Shown here piece after piece: positions 5,927-11,288 of a stretch of 16,518 nucleotides of DNA. Location: contig CABSAH010000019.1 of the NCBI GenBank assembly GCA_902475645.1, positions 1 to 16,518 on the forward strand, written 5' to 3'. Each line of letters opens with the position of its first letter. The stretch's first letter is position 1. Source of the DNA: an uncultured Christensenellaceae bacterium. Its GTDB lineage: Bacteria > Bacillota > Clostridia > Christensenellales > CAG-138. Position numbers and translations under genes: made by a program. The notes under the pieces were generated by a model. That model was given only the letters and a program-made list of their open reading frames with translations. It ran no database searches and was not told where the DNA came from.

Positions 5927-6916
5927 ATGGAACGCAACGATTTTATAACAGCCGCAGGCAGCGGCGCGCTCAGCGGGGCATATTTTTTGCATGGCGAGGA
6001 GGAGTTTTTGAAGGAAAGCGCCGTATCCTCCGCGCTGAAGCTTATCGACCCCGCAATGCGCGACCTTAATGCGGACATATTGGAAACCGCGCAGGCAAGC
6101 GCCGTTATAGCCGCGGCGGAAACGCTTCCGTTTATGGCGGAAAGGCGCATTGTGCTGTGCCGCGCGATGCCAAAGGACGACGATGCCGCCCGCCTTGCGG
6201 CATATGCCGAAAGGGTGCCCCAAAGCACCGTGCTGCTTTTTTGCATAAAGGGAAAGGCGGACGGGCGCAGCGCGTTTGCAAAGGCAATGGCAAAGCTTGG
6301 GCGCAACGTGGAATTTACCCCGCTTAACGAAATTGAAGCGCGGCGATACGTGCAAAAGCGGGCAAGGGCGATAGACGCGCCGATTACGGAGCAGGAGGCG
6401 GCGTTCTTCGTTGCGCTTGCGGGAACGGACTGCGCCGCGCTTTATAATGAGCTTGATAAGGCCGCCGCCTACGCGGGAGTCGGCAACGAAATAACCCGGG
6501 AAATAATAGCCAAAATAGTAACGCGGGATGTGGACTACGTTGTGTTTGAGGTGCTTGATCACTTCATTGCCAACCGCGCAACGGACGGATTGCGCACGCT
6601 GAGCGGGCTTATTGAAAACGGCGAAAAGCCGCTGATGATAGCCGAGCGCCTGCGCGACAAGGCAAAGCTTACCCTTCAGGCAAGGCAGCTATTGGATAAG
6701 CGCATGGGCAAGGACGAGATTACCCGCCGCCTTGGCGTAAGCCCGGGCTATGCATGGCGGGTGAGCGACAGCGCAAAGCGGCTTACATCTGCGCAGATAG
6801 CCGCACTTACGGACGCGGCGGAGGCCTTGAGCCGCGTTACAACAATGCAGCTTACGGGCCGGGCAAAGGCCGAGGATGCGCTGATACGCGCGCTTATGCT
6901 GCTTGCGCACAGTTGA
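5927..6916 (+). CDS. holA: DNA polymerase III subunit delta (HolA)
   Basis: HolA is the clamp-loader subunit that opens the beta sliding clamp at the replication fork. The 329-residue protein matches the family length of about 330-350. The N-terminal ITAAGSGALSGAYFLHGEEEFLKE (7-30) is the typical delta start, with the degenerate nucleotide-site strand YFLHGEEEF. The middle shows the delta-type segments VLLFCIKGKADGRS and NEIEARRYVQKRA. The C-terminal collar domain contains GLIENGEKPLMIAERLRDKAKLTLQARQLLDKRMGKDEI and ends KAEDALIRALMLLAHS. The ATG at 5927 is chosen because it places YFLHGEEEF at the usual distance from the N-terminus. No Shine-Dalgarno sequence precedes it, unlike nearly every other gene in the window. 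A terminator follows at 6925-6945. Identification is strong. Confidence 0.93.
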   Translation: MERNDFITAAGSGALSGAYFLHGEEEFLKESAVSSALKLIDPAMRDLNADILETAQASAVIAAAETLPFMAERRIVLCRAMPKDDDAARLAAYAERVPQSTVLLFCIKGKADGRSAFAKAMAKLGRNVEFTPLNEIEARRYVQKRARAIDAPITEQEAAFFVALAGTDCAALYNELDKAAAYAGVGNEITREIIAKIVTRDVDYVVFEVLDHFIANRATDGLRTLSGLIENGEKPLMIAERLRDKAKLTLQARQLLDKRMGKDEITRRLGVSPGYAWRVSDSAKRLTSAQIAALTDAAEALSRVTTMQLTGRAKAEDALIRALMLLAHS

Positions 6917-6924
6917 ACGCCACG

Positions 6925-6945
6925 CCCCTTGACAAGGGGTTTTTT
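6925..6945 (+). terminator. Rho-independent terminator of holA
   Basis: CCCCTT (6925-6930) pairs with AAGGGG (6934-6939) across the loop GAC, followed directly by six T residues (6940-6945). It lies 8 nt after the holA stop and is the clearest terminator in the window. Bases 6929-6934, the end of the left arm, the loop and the first base of the right arm, also form the TTGACA -35 box of the next promoter. Confidence 0.8.
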
Positions 6946-6958
6946 CATATACTATAAT
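6929..6958 (+). promoter_or_regulatory. Promoter of padR-DUF2812 operon
   Basis: Perfect TTGACA (6929-6934) and perfect TATAAT (6953-6958) are separated by 18 nt, predicting a start near 6965 and a leader of about 43 nt before padR. The -35 is embedded in the holA terminator hairpin and the -10 touches the first operator-like dyad. With both boxes at consensus this is potentially the strongest promoter in the window when unrepressed. Confidence 0.78.
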
Positions 6959-6986
6959 ATCGTTATACGATATCATTTAACGATAT
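6957..6986. promoter_or_regulatory. Two overlapping operator-like dyads, probable PadR sites
   Basis: The first dyad, 6957-6973, is ATATCGT, TAT, ACGATAT with perfect 7-bp arms. The second, 6970-6986, has ATATC and GATAT outer arms and a TT/AA inner pair. They share GATAT-side bases and are offset by 13 bp. They cover the end of the -10 box and the expected transcription start, so binding should block transcription. Assignment to the adjacent PadR protein is inferred from location and the usual autoregulation of that family. Confidence 0.65.
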
Positions 6987-7007
6987 TGACGCAAAGGAGA
7001 ATGTGCA

Positions 7008-7337
7008 ATGCCCAAAAAGGCAATGGAAAGCCTGACGGAATCTATGTTCTATGTGCTTATGGCGCTGATGCGGCGGCCCATGTGCGGAATAGAGGCGGTG
7101 CGCTTTGTGGGCGACAAAACGGCGGGGCGCATAAGCATAGGCCCTGCGACGCTGTATACGGTGCTTGCAAAGTTTGAAGGCGAGGGCTACATAGAGGAAA
7201 CCGAGGTTGAAGGCCGAAAGCGCACATACCGCATAACCGAAAAGGGGCGCGGAGCATACATGGCGGAGCTTAGGCGGCTTGAAACAATGGCGGATGACGC
7301 GCGGACGGAGGAAATGTTTTATGGAAAGCAAAAATAG
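7008..7337 (+). CDS. PadR-family transcriptional regulator
   Basis: PadR proteins are dimeric winged-helix repressors that often control adjacent membrane or transport genes in response to a ligand. The 109-residue protein is nearly all wHTH: helices in MESLTESMFYVLMALMRRPMCGIEAVRFV (about 6-34), the recognition region GRISIGPATLYTVLAKFEGEGYIEE (about 40-64), the wing EVEGRKRTYRITEKGRGAY, and a short C-terminal dimerisation helix. It is the small PadR-s1-like type without a long C-terminal domain. AAGGAG at 6994-6999 is 8 nt before the ATG. The gene overlaps the DUF2812 gene by 17 nt, so repressor and membrane protein are made together. Dyads at 6957-6986 suggest it represses its own operon. 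The inducer is unknown. Confidence 0.93.
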   Translation: MPKKAMESLTESMFYVLMALMRRPMCGIEAVRFVGDKTAGRISIGPATLYTVLAKFEGEGYIEETEVEGRKRTYRITEKGRGAYMAELRRLETMADDARTEEMFYGKQK

Positions 7338-8499
7338 GGGCGCGGTAAGGCTTATACCCTGCGCGGATTACGATATAGAAGGGCTGCAAAGCTATTTTGA
7401 GGATATGGCGGCAAAGGGGCTGCACCTGAAGAAGGACGGCATATATGCGCATTTCGCCTCCTTTGAGCGGGGCGAGCCGCGGAAAGCACGCTACCGCATG
7501 GATGTGAAGGAAAAGCGAAGCTCACTTATGGACGGAGACAACGGCAGGCCGACGGAGGAGCAGATAGAGCTTTGCAATGAGCTTGGCTGGGAATATGTTG
7601 ATTCAATAGGCGGGTTTTATATATTCCGTTCATATGACGCAGCGGCGCCTGAGCTTAATACGGACGCCGCGCTGCGCTCAATAGCCGCCAAGCGCATAGT
7701 GCGTGATCAGGTATCAAGCGTTATAGCGCTGTGCTTCTGGCTGCTGATATACCCCGTGCTGAAGCTTAGGGGTATGCTGCTGCCGGCAATGTTCACAGTC
7801 GGCACGGACGTTATGCTGCTTATGTTTATAATAGACATATGGTGGATAGCGGGCAGCATTGCGCGACTTATATATCTCAGCCGCATAAGGAAACGGCTTG
7901 AAGCGGGGGACGGCATTGTGCGCCGCGTTAAGCCGAGCAGTGTGCGTTACATAGTCCCGCGCGCGGCGTTCGCAGTGCTGGCGATTGTAACAATATGCCT
8001 GTTCGCTGCGCGCTGGGGCGAGGCGGAGAAGGGCCGCATACCGCTTGAAGAATACACGGGCGAATTGCCCTTTGCCACAATCGCGGACATTGTTCCGGGC
8101 GAATACGAGCGGCTGGGGTTTCCGATTAAGGACGGCATACAGGCACGAAGCGACATGCTTGCGGGCGTGGTTATTGAGTATCGTGAATGTGCGGCCGTAA
8201 CGGTGGGCGGCGGCAAAGCCTTTTCCGGCGGGTTGCTGATAGATTATTATGAAACCGCGTCGCCTTGGCTTGCCCGCACCGCAGCGGAGGAAATGCTGCT
8301 TAACGCAAGGCTTAAAAGGCATTATGCGCCCATAGAATTAGCCGATACGGGCGCGGACATGCAGGCGGCGTATTATGACGAGGTGCATATGCCCTCGGTA
8401 ATACTGCAAAAGGGAAACAGGGTGATAAAGGCAACGCTTTACCAAACGGGAGAATATACCGTAAGCATTGATGAATGGGCAAGCAAGCTGCTTGATTGA
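7321..8499 (+). CDS. DUF2812 domain membrane protein
   Basis: DUF2812 proteins are Bacillota membrane proteins that are commonly encoded next to PadR regulators; their biochemical role is not established to my knowledge. The 392-residue product has a cytoplasmic N-terminal DUF2812 region (about 8-106) with DIEGLQSYFEDMAAKGLHLKK and LGWEYVDSIGGFYIFRS. Hydrophobic segments follow at about 131-148, 152-186 (probably two passes) and 210-230. The remaining 160 residues form a probably extracytoplasmic domain. I chose the ATG at 7321 because GGAGG (7307-7311) is 9 nt upstream; an earlier in-frame ATG at 7279 lies deep inside padR and has no better site. The 17-nt overlap with padR suggests a sensor-regulator pair, perhaps with the membrane protein restraining or signalling to PadR. 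That idea is inference. Confidence 0.85.
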   Translation: MESKNRGAVRLIPCADYDIEGLQSYFEDMAAKGLHLKKDGIYAHFASFERGEPRKARYRMDVKEKRSSLMDGDNGRPTEEQIELCNELGWEYVDSIGGFYIFRSYDAAAPELNTDAALRSIAAKRIVRDQVSSVIALCFWLLIYPVLKLRGMLLPAMFTVGTDVMLLMFIIDIWWIAGSIARLIYLSRIRKRLEAGDGIVRRVKPSSVRYIVPRAAFAVLAIVTICLFAARWGEAEKGRIPLEEYTGELPFATIADIVPGEYERLGFPIKDGIQARSDMLAGVVIEYRECAAVTVGGGKAFSGGLLIDYYETASPWLARTAAEEMLLNARLKRHYAPIELADTGADMQAAYYDEVHMPSVILQKGNRVIKATLYQTGEYTVSIDEWASKLLD

Positions 8500-8502
8500 G
8501 CA

Positions 8503-8688
8503 TCACGGCAGCACAAGTATGCGTATGGTCACAACCGCCGCGCCGCTGAGCAGCAGCGCAGGCAGAAAGCTGACCCCGCAGCACAGCAGCAATATCATAA
8601 CGATTGCAAAAAGCAATGCACAGCGTATGGATTTACGCTTTATGCATCGCTTTTTTACATATACTGTCGCGGGCCTTCGCTGTAACAT
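8503..8688 (-). CDS. Small hypothetical membrane protein (61 residues), convergent with the DUF2812 gene
   Basis: I do not recognise a family. On the minus strand, an ATG (complement of 8686-8688) is preceded at 6-nt spacing by AAGGAGGG (complement of 8695-8702), one of the strongest ribosome sites in the window. The protein has a very basic N-terminus (residues 4-22, with nine Lys/Arg) followed by hydrophobic residues 23-60, enough for one long or two short membrane segments, with two adjacent cysteines at 36-37. The basic end should stay in the cytoplasm by the positive-inside rule. Codons (ATA, CGC, CTG) match the neighbours. Its stop lies 3 nt from the stop of the DUF2812 gene, a tight convergent arrangement with no terminator between. 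A possible -10 (TATTAT, complement of 8710-8715) is present with no good -35. Not proven to be expressed. Confidence 0.66.
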   Translation of the reverse strand: MLQRRPATVYVKKRCIKRKSIRCALLFAIVMILLLCCGVSFLPALLLSGAAVVTIRILVLP

Positions 8689-8728
8689 ATATATCCCTCC
8701 TTATATATCATAATACTCCCCGCAGGCA

Positions 8729-8747
8729 CGGCTTGACACATAAGCCG
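8729..8747. repeat. Inverted repeat in divergent intergenic region
   Basis: CGGCTT (8729-8734) and AAGCCG (8742-8747) are perfect 6-bp arms around a 7-nt centre. The dyad lies between the small minus-strand gene and the ABC transporter genes and overlaps a TTGACA at 8733-8738. No T-run follows on either side, so it is more like an operator or leader hairpin than a terminator. Its function is unknown. Confidence 0.4.
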
Positions 8748-8760
8748 CCCGCCTTATTTG
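8733..8760 (+). promoter_or_regulatory. Possible promoter of the ABC transporter genes
   Basis: A perfect TTGACA (8733-8738) is followed at 16 nt by TATTTG (8755-8760), which matches only half of the -10 consensus. It is the only reasonable promoter candidate in the 134 nt between the divergent start codons, and it would give a leader of about 55 nt. The weak -10 would suit an activated promoter. This is a low-confidence call. Confidence 0.3.
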
Positions 8761-8822
8761 ATGCGCTGCACATACGGCGCGGATACGGAATAGAGTGATG
8801 ATATAACGATATGGAGGCCATT

Positions 8823-9581
8823 ATGAACGGCGATAATGAATATATAGTTGAATTTGACGGCGTGAGCCTTAATTATCACGATGCGCAGGGCGAAACCGCA
8901 GCCATAAAGGGACTTAGCTTCGCTGTCGAGCGGGGCGAGTTCGTATCCATAGTGGGGCCGAGCGGCTGCGGCAAAACAAGCGTATTGAGCATTGCCGCGG
9001 GCATAGCGGAGCCGAGCGCGGGCACGGTGCATATTGCGGGCGGCAGGCCGGGCTATATGCTGCAACAGGACCATTTGCTCGATTGGCGCACGGTGGAAGG
9101 GAACATACTGCTTGGGCTTGAGGTGCAGGGCGCGCTTAACGCTGAATCCCGCGAATATGCGCTGAGCCTGCTTAAAACATACGGCCTAGGCGCATTCGCT
9201 CGGCACTATCCTTCCCAGCTTTCGGGCGGGATGCGCCAAAAGGTTGCGCTTATACGCACGCTTGCCACGCGGCCGGAGCTGCTGCTGTTAGACGAGCCTT
9301 TTTCCGCGCTTGATTTTCAAACGCGGCTTATGCTGTGCGATGAAATGCACGGCATATTGAAGCGCGAGGGCAAAACGGTGATACTTGTTACGCACGATAT
9401 TTCAGAAGCCATATCCATGGGCGACAGGGTGCTTGTGTTCAGCGCGCGGCCAACGCACGTCAAAGCGGAGCATATTATGGATATTTGCGGCAAAAGCCCG
9501 CTTGAACGGCGCGGCGCGGCAAATTTTAAGGATTATTTCAATGCCGTATGGGGGGAACTGGATCATGACGAAGCGAAATGA
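8823..9581 (+). CDS. ABC transporter ATP-binding protein, nitrate/sulfonate/taurine (SsuB/TauB) type
   Basis: This is the cytoplasmic ATPase of an importer working with the permease encoded next. The 252-residue protein has Walker A GPSGCGKTS (45-53), a Q-loop in YMLQQDHLLDWRTVEGN (78-94), signature LSGGMRQK (133-140), Walker B LLLLDEPF (153-160), the D-loop SALD and the H-loop His191. LDWRTVEGN and the DEPFSALDFQTR block are typical of the NrtD/SsuB/TauB/ThiZ group, so substrates could be sulfonates, nitrate, taurine or pyrimidine precursors; the sequence does not decide. ATG 8823 is used because GGAGG (8813-8817) precedes it by 5 nt. An upstream in-frame ATG at 8811 overlaps that site. The 3' end overlaps the permease gene by 17 nt. 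Confidence 0.93.
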   Translation: MNGDNEYIVEFDGVSLNYHDAQGETAAIKGLSFAVERGEFVSIVGPSGCGKTSVLSIAAGIAEPSAGTVHIAGGRPGYMLQQDHLLDWRTVEGNILLGLEVQGALNAESREYALSLLKTYGLGAFARHYPSQLSGGMRQKVALIRTLATRPELLLLDEPFSALDFQTRLMLCDEMHGILKREGKTVILVTHDISEAISMGDRVLVFSARPTHVKAEHIMDICGKSPLERRGAANFKDYFNAVWGELDHDEAK

Positions 9582-10392
9582 CACCTCCGCATTTTCGGCG
9601 GAACACAGGCGGTATATTGCGCGGCTCAACCGCTCCCGCCGCGGCGTAAGGCTTGCGCGCTGGCTTATATTGGTTGTATTCATAGCGCTGTGGGAGCTTT
9701 TTGCCCGCATAGGCGTAATAGACCCGTTTATAGGCAGCTCCCCCGTAAGGGTTGCGCAAACGATAGCGCGGCTTTATGCGGACGGGGAACTGTTTTTGCA
9801 TATAGGCATAACGCTTTACGAAACGGTTTTGGGCTTTGTGCTGGGCACGGCGGCTGGCACGCTTATTGCAGTTGCGCTATGGTGGAGCCCGGCGCTCAAC
9901 CGCGTGCTTGACCCCTATCTTGTGGTGCTTAACGCGCTGCCAAAAATTGCGCTGGGGCCGATACTGATAGTTTGGTTCGGCGCGGGCATAACAAGCATAG
10001 TTGTCATGGCGCTGCTTATATCCTTTGTTGTTACCATAATGAGCGTGCTTGCGGGCTTCAATGAAATAACGGGCGAAAAGCAGCTCCTTATGAAAACGCT
10101 TGGCGCAAGCAAGCTGCAAATATTCACAATGGTGGTTTTGCCCGCCTCGCTGCCCACAATTATGAACGCGCTTAAAATAAGCGTGGGGATGAGCTGGGTT
10201 GGCGTAATAGTCGGCGAATACCTTGTATCCAAGGCAGGGCTGGGCTATCTTATCGTATACGGCGGGCAGGTATTCAAGCTTGACCTTGTTATGGCAAGCA
10301 TAGTGGTGCTGTGCCTGCTTGCGGCGCTTATGTATTACGGCGTGGCGTATATGGAAAAAAAGCTTGTAAGGTGGCGTATGCACGGCGGGTAA
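9565..10392 (+). CDS. ABC transporter permease, SsuC/TauC/NitT-TauT type
   Basis: This is the membrane subunit partnering the upstream ATPase. Its 275 residues hold a basic cytoplasmic N-terminus (1-30), a first membrane segment (about 32-51, LILVVFIALWELFARIG), then five more (about 83-106, 116-137, 141-164, 204-226, 240-262). The coupling EAA-like loop LMKTLGASKLQIFTMVVLPASLP (175-197) contacts the ATPase. PFIGSSPVRV and LPKIALGPILIVWFG are typical of the SsuC/TauC family. The start ATG at 9565 lies inside the ATPase gene and follows a G-rich stretch at about 9550-9557. A periplasmic-type binding protein (SsuA/TauA/NrtA) normally completes this operon, but none is in the window, so the substrate cannot be inferred from neighbours. 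An acetyltransferase gene with its own promoter follows. Confidence 0.93.
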   Translation: MTKRNDTSAFSAEHRRYIARLNRSRRGVRLARWLILVVFIALWELFARIGVIDPFIGSSPVRVAQTIARLYADGELFLHIGITLYETVLGFVLGTAAGTLIAVALWWSPALNRVLDPYLVVLNALPKIALGPILIVWFGAGITSIVVMALLISFVVTIMSVLAGFNEITGEKQLLMKTLGASKLQIFTMVVLPASLPTIMNALKISVGMSWVGVIVGEYLVSKAGLGYLIVYGGQVFKLDLVMASIVVLCLLAALMYYGVAYMEKKLVRWRMHGG

Positions 10393-10397
10393 AAGAA

Positions 10398-10406
10398 TGC
10401 TATAAT
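10398..10406 (+). promoter_or_regulatory. Extended -10 promoter for the GNAT gene
   Basis: TG-C-TATAAT, a perfect extended -10 element, lies just after the permease stop and 30 nt before the GNAT start codon. I see no convincing -35 box upstream, which is common for extended -10 promoters. Predicted initiation is near 10413. The first transcribed bases would form a hairpin: CCGTAT (10411-10416) pairs with ATACGG (10422-10427), reaching into the GGAGG ribosome site (10426-10430). Confidence 0.55.
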
Positions 10407-10435
10407 AGACCCGTATAAAGCATACGGAGGCGCAT

Positions 10436-11203
10436 ATGACCAATGAAGAAATGCTGAATATAGCCCTAAGGCAATCCGCGCTTGAGCTTAACTGCACGCC
10501 TGATGATTTGACCTGCGGAAGGAGCAGAGCCGTTATATCAAGGCCTGCGGAGGGCGCAAGGAAATACCTTGCATTGCCGTTTTACTGCCAGCTTGTAAGC
10601 TACGGCGGCGGGGTCGTGGCCTCCGTAAACGGGGAAATATACGACGAGGTAAAGGCGTATATTGAAAAATACCCGCCCGAGCATTGCTTTGAAACGCCTA
10701 ATATCCTCGTTTTGCAGTCCGCTCTTGAAATGCGGGGCATGAGCGTATGCTTCATGGCGGAATATTGGCTGTGCGATACAAGCGCCGTGCGTCCCACGGA
10801 ATGCGGCTATGAGCTTAAGCTGCTCACCGCCGATGATTTTGCCCCGCTGTACAAACCCGAATGGAGCAACGCGCTTTGCGAAAAGCGAAGGGAGCTTGAC
10901 GAGCTTGGCATAGGCGCATACGACGGGGATAAGCTTATCGGCCTTGCCGCGTGCAGCGCGGATTGCGAAGCAATGCGGCAGATAGGCGTGGACGTTTTGC
11001 CCGAATACAGGCGGCGCGGCATTGCAGCCGCGCTGACAAGCCGCCTTGCAGCGGAGATTATGGCGCGGGGCAAGGTGCCGTTTTACTGCTGCGCATGGAG
11101 CAACGTAGCTTCCGCCCGCAATGCCATACGTTCGGGCTTTCGCCCGGCGTGGGTGGAGCTTACCGCCAAAAGCGCCGCGTTTACGGCGGATATGAATAAA
11201 TAA
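10436..11203 (+). CDS. GNAT family N-acetyltransferase, substrate unknown
   Basis: The C-terminal half is a GNAT acetyltransferase that uses acetyl-CoA; the substrate cannot be read from sequence. In the 255-residue protein, residues 1-120 form a distinct N-terminal domain beginning MTNEEMLNIALRQSALELNC, which recurs in clostridial GNATs. Residues 126-243 carry the GNAT core: an N-terminal strand ELKLLTADDF, then IGVDVLPEYRRRGIAAALTSRL (183-204) with the acetyl-CoA loop RRRGIA (192-197), and CAWSNVASARNAIRSGFRPAWVEL (219-242). There are eight cysteines, which is many for its length. GGAGG (10426-10430) is 5 nt before the ATG. It probably has its own promoter, so a link to the adjacent importer is not implied. 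Confidence 0.88.
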   Translation: MTNEEMLNIALRQSALELNCTPDDLTCGRSRAVISRPAEGARKYLALPFYCQLVSYGGGVVASVNGEIYDEVKAYIEKYPPEHCFETPNILVLQSALEMRGMSVCFMAEYWLCDTSAVRPTECGYELKLLTADDFAPLYKPEWSNALCEKRRELDELGIGAYDGDKLIGLAACSADCEAMRQIGVDVLPEYRRRGIAAALTSRLAAEIMARGKVPFYCCAWSNVASARNAIRSGFRPAWVELTAKSAAFTADMNK

Positions 11204-11257
11204 AAAGCATATATGTATATATGAAAAAATTAGCGGCAATACTCCCTTTCATAATAA

Positions 11258-11272
11258 AACCGATATTCGGTT
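11258..11272. repeat. Inverted repeat just upstream of mreB ribosome site
   Basis: AACCGA (11258-11263) and TCGGTT (11267-11272) are perfect arms around TAT, 3 nt before the AGGAGGGG (11276-11283) of mreB. The 85-nt gap after the GNAT gene also holds CATATAT/ATATATG arms near 11209-11224. Only weak -10-like sequence (CATAAT at 11250-11255) is visible and there is no matching -35, so the mreB promoter is unresolved. The dyad could be a leader hairpin or an operator. Confidence 0.4.
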
Positions 11273-11288
11273 ATCAGGAGGGGAGTAT

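Noticed and set aside
5387..6562. Long open frame of about 390 codons on the minus strand
   Set aside because: It is antisense to the end of comEC and the start of holA, both firmly identified. Its product has no recognisable domain and no ribosome site, and such frames are expected from the codon bias of the sense genes.
7714..8322. Open minus-strand frame of about 200 codons within the DUF2812 gene
   Set aside because: It lacks a ribosome site and gives a composition typical of a reverse-strand shadow; the sense frame has clear DUF2812 and membrane features.
8480..8494. CAAGCA-AGC-TGCTTG hairpin at the end of the DUF2812 gene as a terminator
   Set aside because: No T-run follows on either strand, and it lies within coding sequence.
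8622..8656. AGCGTA/TACGCT stem followed after a gap by TTTTTT as terminator of the DUF2812 transcript
   Set aside because: The T-run starts 11 nt after the stem, and the stretch encodes the minus-strand small protein; too weak to annotate.
8811..8813. Upstream ATG as start of the ABC ATPase
   Set aside because: It overlaps the GGAGG that is well spaced for ATG 8823, so the later start is preferred.
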